Of a stretch of 62,455 nt of DNA, positions 9,262 to 18,955 are shown piece after piece; the first letter of the stretch is position 1, and every line of letters begins with the position of its first letter. Made by a program: the position numbers and the translations under genes. The DNA is from Promethearchaeota archaeon (lineage in GTDB: Archaea > Asgardarchaeota > Lokiarchaeia > Sigynarchaeales > SOKP01): NCBI GenBank assembly GCA_030605085.1, contig JAUWBH010000012.1:1-62455 (forward strand), read 5' to 3'. The notes beneath the pieces are model-generated. The model was not told where the DNA came from. It saw only the letters and a program-made list of their open reading frames with translations, and did no database searches.

Positions 9262-9305
9262 TTTTCTGTAATTTTAAAATATTATAGCAGATTTTTATAT
9301 TTCAA

Positions 9306-10823
9306 TTATTTTCCATTTCCCCAAAAATTGAATTTTCCTCGACTTAATACATGTTTTGGATCAATTGTATTTTTAATAGCTTTCATTAAATTATAATATT
9401 CTTTTTGATATCCAATTTCGGCCATTAATTTACTCATTATATCTCCCATCATGTAAAATTGAGCTCCGTGTTTTGTTAACCTTTCCAATATAGACTTCCA
9501 GAGTTTTAAATTAATTTCATTAATGATTTCGTAATTTTTACCATCTCTATAGCTTGCGAAAGAAGAAAAACCCGCAGTTAATTCTACATTATTATGCTCA
9601 ACCAAAATAATAGGTCCTGCCCCAGTAACAGGACGCATTCCGGTAATTTCTAATATTTTATTCATGTCTTCCGAATTTTCAATGTCCCATTGATCAAGAT
9701 CCTGTAATATTTTAGGAAAAGCATTTATAGGCACTTTACATTCCGCATCTATAGGATCAAAACCAGGAACTATCCCCCATAAATTATGAGCGAATAGCCA
9801 GTACCCCTGTTCGCAGTAGTGCCATTTTGCAATGTTTCCATCTGAGATTTCAGCACCAAGTTCTTGTGCTTTTTTGCTTAATATAATATTATCTAATTTC
9901 TTAACTTTCTGTTCTAATTCTGCCTCTGAATTTGCCTCTATAGTGTAATAAATAATACCTCGCTTTCTTTTTAAATGTTCCCACATGGGAAATAAACCAT
10001 ATTGGATACCTAACGACACTACTAAATCCATAAAATAACCCGCATCGTAAACATCAATTCCTTTTTGCCTAATTTCCGTAAATATCTGAGCAGAAATTTC
10101 CGCAGATTTACGAGGCATTAAGAACGTTTTATAATTAGCGAAAGTAGGTTTAGGAAACACTTGTAGAGACGCTTTAGTTTTTACGCCAAAAATCCCGTTA
10201 TCGCCGCAGAAAAGACCTGTTAAATCGGGGCCGTTACTAAATCTATTAAACGGAAACTTGGAAAATTTATTAGCTTGAGATCCTGTTTCTATAATTTCTC
10301 CCGTCGGTAAAACGACCTCAAGAGAAACCAACTGATTTGTACATGCGCCATATTTAGCAGCTCCACCAGCGCCTACAGAGTGATGAGAAATTCCTCCACC
10401 AATTGATGCCACCAATCCGCTTCCAGGTCCCATACATCCTGTATATAACCCAAATTGAGATAGATATTCGTCCAACTTGCTCCAAGAAATTCCTGCCTCT
10501 ACAGTAACTATGAGATTATCTTCATCTAAATTCAAAACATTATTCATGCTTTTTAAATCAAGTAAAATACCGCCATCCCCAATTGGCTTACTCCCCCCGA
10601 ACTCACAAGCCCCACCGCCACGAGGAATAACACCAATATTCTCTTCATTCGCGATTTTTAATATTTCTGAGATTTCCTCCGCACTTGTAGGGCGTATTAC
10701 TATATCTGGAACTCCTTGTAAAACAGAATTAACATTCCTAGAATAAGCGTGTCGAACATAAATGCTATTAGAAACGCGTTCTTTAGAAACTTTTTTTTCT
10801 AATTTTTGATATAATTCTGACAT
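9306..10823 (-). CDS. FAD-linked oxidase, VAO/GlcD superfamily
   Basis: 505 residues. The N-terminal FAD domain has IVIRPTSAEEISEILKIAN, RGGGACEFGG and a Gly-rich loop GSGLVASIGGGISHHSVGAGG. The C-terminal cap ends in DPKHVLSRGKFNFWG. It is a different subfamily from the GlcD-like gene at 5919: longer, with a different substrate-cap region. It resembles (4-cresol dehydrogenase/alkyldihydroxyacetone-phosphate-synthase-type) VAO enzymes that oxidise alcohols or hydroxyacids. The ATG follows GAGATTATAAAA. It shares the strand and neighbourhood of the molybdopterin enzyme but is 170 nt away and much more A+T-rich, so a shared operon is uncertain. Confidence 0.8.
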   Translation of the reverse strand: MSELYQKLEKKVSKERVSNSIYVRHAYSRNVNSVLQGVPDIVIRPTSAEEISEILKIANEENIGVIPRGGGACEFGGSKPIGDGGILLDLKSMNNVLNLDEDNLIVTVEAGISWSKLDEYLSQFGLYTGCMGPGSGLVASIGGGISHHSVGAGGAAKYGACTNQLVSLEVVLPTGEIIETGSQANKFSKFPFNRFSNGPDLTGLFCGDNGIFGVKTKASLQVFPKPTFANYKTFLMPRKSAEISAQIFTEIRQKGIDVYDAGYFMDLVVSLGIQYGLFPMWEHLKRKRGIIYYTIEANSEAELEQKVKKLDNIILSKKAQELGAEISDGNIAKWHYCEQGYWLFAHNLWGIVPGFDPIDAECKVPINAFPKILQDLDQWDIENSEDMNKILEITGMRPVTGAGPIILVEHNNVELTAGFSSFASYRDGKNYEIINEINLKLWKSILERLTKHGAQFYMMGDIMSKLMAEIGYQKEYYNLMKAIKNTIDPKHVLSRGKFNFWGNGK

Positions 10824-10997
10824 TTTTATAATCTCTTTTCTTTTCCATCTTAGACAATTTTACATCTATTCTTTTATCTTTCCTATTTACAAATAGGAAA
10901 TTTTAATCATTTTAAATAATAAATTCTTTAACTACCTTTTTTGTTTTAATAAGAAAAAAAAAAAGGAAGTTTATATTAAAAATTTTCCCACACATGA

Positions 10998-13088
10998 TCA
11001 CGCAGGATTGCGCTTCTCAACGCGACACAACAGACCTTTCACGGATACTGACGCTGTCACAACATCGGGATGTTGATTGTCCGTTATCTGATTGACATTT
11101 ACCCTCTTCCAACCGTCTTCTACTCCATACCAGTACCCATGCATTGAATGCACCACTTTTGGATGGATATGTTCAAAAAACTTAATTTTGATTTCTATTC
11201 GCCCTCTTGGGGTTGCCAGATAGACCCACTCTCCGTCCTCGATTCCAAGCTCATTGGCGGTTTTCGGATGAATTTGAAGCTCGGGATCCGGAGCGTGTTT
11301 GCGTAATGAGGGAATATTGCGGTGGGCCGAGTGATAATAAACGATATTTCGTCCTCCAGTGGTCAGAACAAGGGGATATTCTTTCCATAAATCGGGACGA
11401 CTCACAGGACTTTCTGGGGGTTCTTTAAAGTGAGGTAAAGGTGCGATTCCTATAGCTTCGAGGTACTTAGCATAAAGTCCTACCTTTCCCGATGGAGTAT
11501 TAAATCGGTTTCTCTTTTCATAACTTTTATACATAACTGGAGTAGAGAATTGTCCTACCTTCTTGAATTCCTTATAGGTCATGCCAATAGGTTCAAGACG
11601 ATAGTCTAAGGACTCCTCAACAGTATTCCAGTATCCCTCAAGACCCATTTTTTTAGCAAGATCGATAAAAATCTGCTTCTCGCACCGACACTCTGGAACT
11701 GGTTCAACCGATTTTGGTTGACAAAAAACATGGTTTTTCATGAGTAAATCCTCGACATCATCCCGCTCAGTCCAATGCGCGGCTGGAAGAACAATATCAG
11801 CCATTTTTGTTGTGGGTGTATGAAAGTAATCTACCACAAATAGAAAATCCAGAGCAGTTAAAGCCTTTTTAACATGTTGGGAGTTTGCATAGGCACACAT
11901 CGGATTGTTCGCAAATAACCCTATAGCTTTAACAGGATATGGCTTCTCTTCAAGAATTGCGTCCCAAACTAATTCTGGGGCTATTGGGAGAGTTCCTAAG
12001 AGAGGGTATTGTTTCATGCCTAACTTTTTTTTAGATTTTCTTTTTGGTAATCTATTGTACGCATCGAAATCACTACCATAGCAGTTACGATCACCCGTAG
12101 GTGGTACATGAAAGATATTTCCACCAGGTACTTCCAAGTTTCCTGTAATAGCGCTCAAGATGGTTAGTGATCGCGCAAGATCAAAGGCATCGTTACTCTG
12201 ACACACACCTGCAATACCAGGACCAATAGAAGCTGGTTTGTTACGCGCAAAAGTAAGTGCTGCTGCCTCAATCTCATCTGCGGATATCCAGGTGATTTCA
12301 GCGCATCGATCTGGAGTGAAACTAGCAACATGGTCGCGCAACTGATCAAATCCATCAGTCCACTTTTCTACAAATTCTTTATCATAAAGCTCGTTTTCGA
12401 TGATGACATGCATAAAACATAATGCCAACGCAACATCCGTTCCTGGTTTAACCGGAAGCCAGTGATTGGCTTTACGAGCGATCCGAGTGCCTCGAGGATC
12501 AACAACGATAAGCTTCGCACCAGCCTTGAGTCCTTTTCTTAAAAAATACAAATAGATCCCAGGCCAAGAAGCTTCTGGATTGTGAGCCCACAAAACTATA
12601 CATTTACTTGATCCATAATCTGGATCCATTAACGGGAAACCGCATGTAACAACGCTTCCAACCGCGAGTGGTCCACCGCTCATGTGCCCGGGAGCCATCC
12701 AATTCGGAGATCCAAAGATTTCTAAGAAACGGTTGATCCAAGGGGGCATACCACGTGTCGTACCCATACCTATTACTACAGACTCCCCACCATATTGCTC
12801 CCGATAATCAAGAAGGCGTTTAGCTATAGTATCAAGAGCCTCATCCCACGAAACTTCTTCAAATTGACCACTCCCTTTACTGCCAACTCTTTTCAATGGT
12901 TTGGTAAGCCGTTCTGGATGGTAAATAATTTCCATACAAGCCTGACCCTTGGGACATATATATCCATGACTTAAAGGATGATCCTTATCACCTTTGATGC
13001 CTACAATCTTTCCATCTTTCACTTCAACAAGAACTCCACATCGGGAGTGGCAATCAAAACAAATAGTTTTAATAGTTTTTGTACTCAA
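10998..13088 (-). CDS. molybdopterin-dependent oxidoreductase, DMSO-reductase family
   Basis: 696 residues. It opens with the [4Fe-4S] motif C-x2-C-x3-C (ICFDCHSRCG) and a fourth Cys in the YICPKGQA motif. The molybdopterin domain follows (EVSWDEALDTIAKRL, IVLWAHNPEASWPG, VDPRGTRIARKANHWLPVKPG), then the C-terminal MopB-CT domain (LTTGGRNIVYYHSAHR, IHPKTANELGIEDGEWV). It is a cytoplasmic-type catalytic subunit, as no Tat signal is present. Its relatives act on sulfur compounds, formate, phenols or acetylene, and the substrate is not deducible. The start is TTG. GC content is clearly higher (about 45-47% in stretches I counted) than in the flanking genes, which suggests recent acquisition together with the next gene upstream. 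Confidence 0.88.
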   Translation of the reverse strand: MSTKTIKTICFDCHSRCGVLVEVKDGKIVGIKGDKDHPLSHGYICPKGQACMEIIYHPERLTKPLKRVGSKGSGQFEEVSWDEALDTIAKRLLDYREQYGGESVVIGMGTTRGMPPWINRFLEIFGSPNWMAPGHMSGGPLAVGSVVTCGFPLMDPDYGSSKCIVLWAHNPEASWPGIYLYFLRKGLKAGAKLIVVDPRGTRIARKANHWLPVKPGTDVALALCFMHVIIENELYDKEFVEKWTDGFDQLRDHVASFTPDRCAEITWISADEIEAAALTFARNKPASIGPGIAGVCQSNDAFDLARSLTILSAITGNLEVPGGNIFHVPPTGDRNCYGSDFDAYNRLPKRKSKKKLGMKQYPLLGTLPIAPELVWDAILEEKPYPVKAIGLFANNPMCAYANSQHVKKALTALDFLFVVDYFHTPTTKMADIVLPAAHWTERDDVEDLLMKNHVFCQPKSVEPVPECRCEKQIFIDLAKKMGLEGYWNTVEESLDYRLEPIGMTYKEFKKVGQFSTPVMYKSYEKRNRFNTPSGKVGLYAKYLEAIGIAPLPHFKEPPESPVSRPDLWKEYPLVLTTGGRNIVYYHSAHRNIPSLRKHAPDPELQIHPKTANELGIEDGEWVYLATPRGRIEIKIKFFEHIHPKVVHSMHGYWYGVEDGWKRVNVNQITDNQHPDVVTASVSVKGLLCRVEKRNPA

Positions 13089-13208
13089 TTTTTAAACCCT
13101 TTTCTTATAATTTTTCAACTATCTTCTTTTTTGTTAAATAATTATCCTTTGATAAACTTATATTTAAAATTTTTTTCGATAGATTGTGAATAATTCGTTC
13201 GTAACCGG

Positions 13209-14228
13209 TCAAGGTTTTATTAAGACCTTTACAGACTCATTTACCTTACATTGAGTTTCAAAACCTTCTTTTGCCCGATCCAGAGGGATTTCATGACTGA
13301 TAATTTTTGACCTGTCAATCTTTTTTGACCGAATTAATTCCAGGGCTTGCTTTATTTCTGAAGGGGTGAAACCAAAAGATCCGATTACATTGACCTGCTC
13401 ACCCACCATGGGTAAAAGGTCTAAATTCACACTCTCTTCAAATATCCCGTGAACTAAGACCCTGCCCCTTAAATCACGAACCATATTAATGGCTTGTTGG
13501 ATGACCGGAGTTCCCGGATGGTCCTTTATATATCCTACGCAATCGTATACAACATCAGCTGCGGGAGTGGTTATTGTTGGGATAAGAATCATTGGAACAG
13601 AGCCAACGAATTCTAAAATCTTTTCATTTGGATCATCTACACTAGCATTGATAACATCATCAGCACCCAATTGCTTCGCTACTTTGAGGCGGTGTTCCGA
13701 TATATCCACCACAATAAGCTTATTCAATCCCACTTCAAGGGCTTTAAGGCATTGAATGACGCCCAATCCAATTGCTCCTGCCCCAAAAATGACAGCGTTC
13801 TCACCTTTGGATGGTCTAGCCCTCAGTGTGGCATGAACAGAATTTGCTAGGGGTTCTAATGTAGCCACTTCCTCATAGCTAACTTCAGGGGGTAATTTAT
13901 GTACATTGAAACCATAAAAAACAGGGACAGGGGTATATTCAGCCATACCCCCATTAAAAATGGCCGCAACTCTATCTCCTTCTTTTATCCTTCTGACTTT
14001 TCTCCCCACTTTTACAACCTCACCGCTAAATTCATGACCAGGTATTCCACCTTTTTCTAACTGCCTACAAAGTAGTTCACTAAAAAGCCCTAGTTTGTAC
14101 ATATGCAAATCTGAGCCACAAATTCCGCAAGCTTTAACCTTTACGAGAATTTCATTATCCTCAATCCCGGGTTTTTCCACTTCTTCGGTTCTAACATCTC
14201 GAGGTCCATAAAAAACAGCCGCTTTCAT
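13209..14228 (-). CDS. medium-chain dehydrogenase without the structural zinc loop
   Basis: 339 residues of the zinc alcohol dehydrogenase (MDR) superfamily. The catalytic zinc motifs are present (ACGICGSDLHMY near residue 38, IPGHEFSGEVV), and the NAD(P)-binding fold has VIFGAGAIGLGVIQ. The usual four-cysteine structural zinc loop is absent: after GDRVAAIFN the chain goes straight to GGMAEY. The ATG at 14228 follows AGGAG by 8 nt. It lies 120 nt upstream of the molybdopterin oxidoreductase on the same strand and has the same raised GC. The two probably came in together and may oxidise and reduce the same alcohol or polyol substrate. Confidence 0.85.
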   Translation of the reverse strand: MKAAVFYGPRDVRTEEVEKPGIEDNEILVKVKACGICGSDLHMYKLGLFSELLCRQLEKGGIPGHEFSGEVVKVGRKVRRIKEGDRVAAIFNGGMAEYTPVPVFYGFNVHKLPPEVSYEEVATLEPLANSVHATLRARPSKGENAVIFGAGAIGLGVIQCLKALEVGLNKLIVVDISEHRLKVAKQLGADDVINASVDDPNEKILEFVGSVPMILIPTITTPAADVVYDCVGYIKDHPGTPVIQQAINMVRDLRGRVLVHGIFEESVNLDLLPMVGEQVNVIGSFGFTPSEIKQALELIRSKKIDRSKIISHEIPLDRAKEGFETQCKVNESVKVLIKP

Positions 14229-14468
14229 CAAAAAATCTCCTATTTTAATTTTAATACTGGAATAGTTTATACATAATATAATGGTTGCATATAGACATAT
14301 TTATTTTTAATTAAAACACCTAATTCTTTTACCATATCTCCACAACAAATTTTTAATGAAATTATTATTTATAAATCAAATGAAATAATTATCCGATAAA
14401 TAGTTAATAAATTTTGAATTAAAATAAATCTAAGTTTAATTCACAATAAATTAAAATGAGGTATAATT

Positions 14469-16022
14469 ATGGTAAAGATTAATGCTAAGAACATTAAAGC
14501 GCCTAAAAAGATAGCAGCACAATATTTTTCTACGGATGTAGTAAGTCCTTTTGTAAGAAGAAATCGTTTTGCTAAAATGAAACCTGAAGATCATGAATTA
14601 CCTGTATTTTCTGAGGTTAAAGAAAATTTACCGCATCCACTTTGGGAGAATCATCAAGACGCTATAGATTGCTATTGGAAAGCTTGGGAAATTGCTTTCT
14701 CGAATTTAAAGAAACCTGCTCCCGAAAGTGGATTTATCTCAAACTTTATTGATACGGCATTCAATGATAATTTATTTATGTGGGATTCTGCTTTTATCGT
14801 AATGTTTGGTCGTTATGGTTCCCGCGTCTTCAATTTTCAAAAAACTCTTGATATTTTCTACGCCCATCAGCATAATGATGGTTTCATATGTCGAGAAATT
14901 AGAGAACGAGATGGAGCAGATTACTTCACGAAGTTTGATGTTAGTAGTACAGGTCCAAACATACTCCCTTGGGCAGAATGGGGGTTTTTCCTTAATTTTG
15001 GTGATAAAGAGCGATTGGCTAAGGTTTTTTATCCACTCCTCATGTATTATCAATGGTTCAAAACTCATCGAAGTTGGCAAAATGGAACTTATTTCTCGTC
15101 AGGCTTGGGATGTGGAATGGATAATCAACCACGCCTTTCGCATCAAAAAGATTATTTTTGGTATTCGCACGGGCATATGTCGTGGATTGACACGACCTTA
15201 CAGCAAATACTTGCAGGTTCAATTTTAATCAAGATGGCAGATGTATTAGATAAACAAGAGAATTGTAAAGACATCGAAAATGAGATTGAATATTTAAAAA
15301 AATTTGTAAATGAAAAAATGTGGGATTTAGAAAGTGCTTTTTATTATGATCGTTTTAAAGATGGTACGCTTTCTAATGTAAAATCTATTGGAGCTTTTTG
15401 GGCTTTACTCGCCGATGTTGTCCCAAAAAGTAGATTAAAAGGTTTTATTGCTCATCTTGAAGATGAAAACGAATTTAACCGTCCTCATCGGGTACCTTCT
15501 TTATCTGCAGATCATCCTAAATACAAGCCTGAAGGAGCATATTGGCAAGGCGGTATATGGCCACCAACAAATTATATGATCTTGAAAGGGTTAAATAAGG
15601 TAGGACAAGACGATTTAGCATTTGAAATTGCTTTGAATCATCTGGATAATGTCGTAAAAGTTTTTAATAAGACCAAAACTGTTTGGGAAAATTATGCTCC
15701 AGAAAGTGTATCACAAGGCGATCGCGCAAAAAAGAATTTTGTCGGTTGGACGGGATTAGTTCCTATTTCAGTCATGTTTGAGAATGTGTTCGGATTACGA
15801 CCAAATATCCCAGAAAGTCTTTTAATTTGGGATATTCGCCTCCTTGAAAGGCACGGCGTAAAAAATTATCCTTTTGGAACAAATGGGTTACTCAATGTAG
15901 AATGTGAAGCTCGTAAAGATTTTAATGAAGAACCAAAAATTAGAATTACCTCAACTGTTCCTATGACTTTACTTATTAAGTGGAAAGAGGGCACGAAAAC
16001 GACTAAAATTAATAACAGTTAA
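14469..16022 (+). CDS. GH63-like glycoside hydrolase (mannosylglycerate hydrolase/alpha-glucosidase type)
   Basis: 517 residues forming one (alpha/alpha)6-barrel. Recognisable segments are FMWDSAFIVMFGRYG (about residue 97), DGFICREIRE, GLGCGMDNQPR, the GAFWALLADVVP segment, YWQGGIWPPTNYMILKGL, and WENYAPES near the C terminus. In GH63 and GH37 families an Asp in the 'G.DN.PR' segment and a Glu in the C-terminal 'WE.Y' segment are the acid/base pair, and both are here. No signal peptide, so it is probably intracellular, acting on glucosylglycerate, mannosylglycerate or trehalose-like solutes. Start: ATG after GAGGT. It is monocistronic between divergent and unrelated genes. Confidence 0.82.
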   Translation: MVKINAKNIKAPKKIAAQYFSTDVVSPFVRRNRFAKMKPEDHELPVFSEVKENLPHPLWENHQDAIDCYWKAWEIAFSNLKKPAPESGFISNFIDTAFNDNLFMWDSAFIVMFGRYGSRVFNFQKTLDIFYAHQHNDGFICREIRERDGADYFTKFDVSSTGPNILPWAEWGFFLNFGDKERLAKVFYPLLMYYQWFKTHRSWQNGTYFSSGLGCGMDNQPRLSHQKDYFWYSHGHMSWIDTTLQQILAGSILIKMADVLDKQENCKDIENEIEYLKKFVNEKMWDLESAFYYDRFKDGTLSNVKSIGAFWALLADVVPKSRLKGFIAHLEDENEFNRPHRVPSLSADHPKYKPEGAYWQGGIWPPTNYMILKGLNKVGQDDLAFEIALNHLDNVVKVFNKTKTVWENYAPESVSQGDRAKKNFVGWTGLVPISVMFENVFGLRPNIPESLLIWDIRLLERHGVKNYPFGTNGLLNVECEARKDFNEEPKIRITSTVPMTLLIKWKEGTKTTKINNS

Positions 16023-16375
16023 TTTTTATTTTGATTTTTGAGATATAATTGAAGAATTAAAGAGTGACGGATATTTAGTTCTATTAAGACAATTTTATCA
16101 TGTCTGCTTTCCTTTCCTAGCATAAATTAGCCTTCTTTTATTATGAAATAAAAAAATTTGAAGCCGCTCTAGAGAGCAAAAACAAATTGAAATAGTAGAT
16201 TATTACCGGCTTTACAACTGTTCTAGCCACCCCTACAGAAGTGTTGCTTAAATATATTTTTAAATAAATTTGAGGGTAATTTTATTATTTTTTAAATAAT
16301 TATATTGCATATTCTATTTTTAAAAGATTAAATAATGAACTCTCTATAAATTATTTTAATAAAGAGATGAAAAAT
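16023..16375 (+). other. intergenic region upstream of the first ThDP enzyme
   Basis: 350 bases without a convincing gene. The left part (16040-16240) is less A+T-rich than usual spacer DNA and could be eroded coding sequence, but I find no continuous frame or family. The right part (16250-16350) is A+T-rich with TATA-like tracts and presumably carries the promoter for the downstream gene. Confidence 0.35.
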
Positions 16376-18082
16376 ATGGAAGAAAAAACTAAAATAAATG
16401 GTGGGGATGTGTTAATCAAATGCCTCCTAGAAGAAGATGTAAAATATATGTTTGGAATTCCTGGTGGGCAATTATTAAATATGTATGATGCCGTATATCG
16501 ATGGGGTCGCGAAAAAGGTATAAATACAATTCTATTTAGACACGAACAAGCGGCAGCTCACGCTGCAGACGCTTACGCAAGAGTAACGAATAAGCCTGCT
16601 GTCTGTTTTGAAACGGTTGGACCGGGAGCAACTCATCTTGTTCCAGGAATTGGAGCAGCATGGAGCGATAACATTCCTGTCGTCGCCATTGTGCCTCAGG
16701 TTAATAGTAAATACGAAGATAGCTTCACTCTTCAGGGTAACCTAGACCAACTAACTATGTTTAAACCGATTACAAAATACCAAAAAAGCGTTCGGGAAAT
16801 CGAGAAAATCCCTGACGCCGTTCAAAAGGTATTCCGAGAGACTTCAGGAGGCCGCCCTGGACCTGTATTACTAGAAATTTTCGAGGACGCTTTTCTTGCT
16901 GAAATTGAAGAAAATAAGCTCCCAATCATGAGCTCAGATAGATATAGAGCTATTCAAAAACCTGCAATCGATAGTAAGTTGATTAAAGAATCTCTAGATC
17001 TTATATTAAACGCCAGAAAACCTTTAATATTATCTGGCGGTGGAGTTGCTCGTGCGGAAGGTTGGAACGAACTACAAGAATTTGCAGAATACTTACAAAT
17101 CCCCGTAATAACTAGTATTATGGGAATAGGCACTATTTCAAATAAATCAAGTTGCTTTTTGGGATCAACAATAGCCGCCTCTTTAATGGCAGCGACTCAA
17201 GCGGATGTAATTTTAGCACTTGGTTGTAAATTTTCGTTTACAATGCTACATGGTAACGAACCATTTTGGAAAAATTCTCAGAAACTAATTCAAGTAGATA
17301 TCGACCCTTCTATTATAGGTCGGGCTAAACCAATTACTTTAGGCATCGTAGGTGATTGCAAGTTGTTTTTAAGACAAATGCTTGAAGAAGTCAAGAAGAC
17401 ACAAAAAGTGGAAAAAAGGAAATGGTTGGAGAGACTTGTCGCAGCGAAACAAAGAAATGAAGCTTCTATTATCGAAAAAGCTTCAATAGATAAAACCCCA
17501 ATTGATCCAAAAAGAATGCTTAAAGAAGTTTTTGAATTTATAGACGAAGATGCTATATTAATTATTGACGGGGGAGATATTGCAGCCTACACAATTGAGC
17601 AATTGAATGTTTACAAACAAAGAGCACCACTTTCGACTTTAATGGCTATTGGCATGGGACATTTAGGCACTTCAGTCGGATACGGAATTGGAGCAAAACT
17701 TGCGAAGCCTGAAAAGCAAGTGATCTCGCTATCGGGTGATGGTAGCTTTATGATAAATATTCAAGACCTAGAAACTGCCGTTAGGTTAAAATTGAAAAAT
17801 TTGATATTCGTAATTGCAAATAATGGTTGTTGGGGAATGATTAAGTCTGGACAGAAATACGCGTTTAAGGAGCGCTATATTGATGTAGATATGTCCGAAT
17901 TTGACTATGGAAAATGCGCCGAAGGATTCGGTTGCTACGGCGAACAAGTCACAGATCCTAATGAAATAGGGTCTGCTCTCGAACGGGCTAAAAACTCGGG
18001 AAAACCGAGTGTTATAGATGTTAAAATTAAATTCGACACGCCAGATATAACAAAGTTAATGACTACAATGGGATCGTTATAA
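16376..18082 (+). CDS. acetolactate-synthase-like ThDP enzyme, paralog 1
   Basis: 568 residues with the full three-domain layout of ThDP decarboxylases. The N-terminal PYR domain has FGIPGGQLLN and the cofactor-activating Glu E57 in LFRHEQAAAHAADAYAR. A central FAD/nucleotide-type domain follows (PLILSGGGVARAEGW, IQVDIDPSIIGRAKP). The C-terminal PP domain has the GDGSFMINIQDLETAV...NN metal-diphosphate motif. The catalytic loop reads GCWGMIKSGQK rather than the acetolactate-synthase consensus, and no regulatory subunit gene is adjacent, so a biosynthetic IlvB role is not certain. Any 2-oxoacid carboligase or decarboxylase of this family is possible. The ATG at 16376 matches the starts of the two paralogs and follows GAGATGA. 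Confidence 0.8.
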   Translation: MEEKTKINGGDVLIKCLLEEDVKYMFGIPGGQLLNMYDAVYRWGREKGINTILFRHEQAAAHAADAYARVTNKPAVCFETVGPGATHLVPGIGAAWSDNIPVVAIVPQVNSKYEDSFTLQGNLDQLTMFKPITKYQKSVREIEKIPDAVQKVFRETSGGRPGPVLLEIFEDAFLAEIEENKLPIMSSDRYRAIQKPAIDSKLIKESLDLILNARKPLILSGGGVARAEGWNELQEFAEYLQIPVITSIMGIGTISNKSSCFLGSTIAASLMAATQADVILALGCKFSFTMLHGNEPFWKNSQKLIQVDIDPSIIGRAKPITLGIVGDCKLFLRQMLEEVKKTQKVEKRKWLERLVAAKQRNEASIIEKASIDKTPIDPKRMLKEVFEFIDEDAILIIDGGDIAAYTIEQLNVYKQRAPLSTLMAIGMGHLGTSVGYGIGAKLAKPEKQVISLSGDGSFMINIQDLETAVRLKLKNLIFVIANNGCWGMIKSGQKYAFKERYIDVDMSEFDYGKCAEGFGCYGEQVTDPNEIGSALERAKNSGKPSVIDVKIKFDTPDITKLMTTMGSL

Positions 18083-18143
18083 TTTATTCTTTATTTTTTT
18101 TATTTTTAGATTTAATTAAAAAGAAAAGCTTTAACATTTTCAT

Positions 18144-18812
18144 TTAAGAATTGCTTTCTAAAAGTTCTCGATATTTTCTCAATACAAATTTTCTAAACTC
18201 AAGAGTGGAGATAATATGCGATTTAACATTTATAGGCTCGGTGATAACAAAATGATCTTTTATATCTGCCTCCATTTTAGCCGCTCCAATTAAAACTCCA
18301 AGAGAATAATAGAAATTATTAATTACCTCTGCCTCTTCTAAGTTTCCAACTTTTATTGCTTCTTTAACGATGTTTAGGAATGTTTTTGTTATTGTAAATA
18401 GGCTTGTTTTTTTTTCTATTTCACCAATCTTGTTTGATTTTGGAGCTGATAATAGAAACATAACTTCAAACCTATAATAATCTTCACTTGCGAATTCCAG
18501 GAAAAACGATGCAATTTTTACGAATAAGTCTATATATGAACCTTGATGCTTTTTAATTATTTTATTGATCGGATTGAGAAAATCTTTATAATAGCTAAAT
18601 CTTATAGCAAACCAAAGTTCTCTTTTACTCTCAACATATCTATAAAGACCAGTTTGTGAGGACATATTTAATTCTTTTGCTAATGCTCGAAGATTTAATC
18701 CACGCGCTCCACTTTTTGCTACGATTCTTTTTCCTGCTTCTATGATTTCATTAAATTTTTTTTCTCTTTTTAATGAACTTCGTGTTTTTTTGTTTATTTT
18801 TTCACTTTCCAT
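18144..18812 (-). CDS. TetR-family transcriptional regulator
   Basis: 222 residues. The N-terminal helix-turn-helix has the TetR signature: IIEAGKRIVAKSGARGLNLR, then ALAKELNMSS, then TGLYRYVESKRELWFAIRF (residues about 25-75). The C-terminal ligand domain is all-helical. The very basic first 20 residues (KKTRSSLKREKK) may add DNA contacts. It is divergent from the transporter gene across 143 nt that contain a perfect palindrome, so it most likely represses the transporter and possibly itself. The inducer is unknown; a transported sugar or an acyl-CoA-type ligand would be reasonable. Confidence 0.88.
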   Translation of the reverse strand: MESEKINKKTRSSLKREKKFNEIIEAGKRIVAKSGARGLNLRALAKELNMSSQTGLYRYVESKRELWFAIRFSYYKDFLNPINKIIKKHQGSYIDLFVKIASFFLEFASEDYYRFEVMFLLSAPKSNKIGEIEKKTSLFTITKTFLNIVKEAIKVGNLEEAEVINNFYYSLGVLIGAAKMEADIKDHFVITEPINVKSHIISTLEFRKFVLRKYRELLESNS

Positions 18813-18909
18813 ATGTAACCCTTAAATAAGTGGCTATTGTAAAAAATTTTATGTGTTAAGAAAAAAATAATAATCTTTAAATAATTTAAATCAAAATCTT
18901 ACAATAATA

Positions 18910-18928
18910 TTGTGAACTTTGTTCACAA
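18910..18928. promoter_or_regulatory. palindromic operator for the TetR regulator
   Basis: TTGTGAAC-TTT-GTTCACAA, a perfect 8+3+8 inverted repeat, 27 nt before the transporter ATG. A TATA-like TTTAAATAA lies at 18877-18884, which would put transcription start near 18903-18910, so a repressor bound here would cover the start site. Its size and symmetry are typical of TetR operators. Confidence 0.75.
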
Positions 18929-18955
18929 ATAAATAAACAAATTAATTATAAAAAT

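Noticed and set aside
14806..15228. 140-codon frame inside the GH63-like gene (another register)
   Set aside because: The GH63 frame carries all family motifs; the alternative has none.
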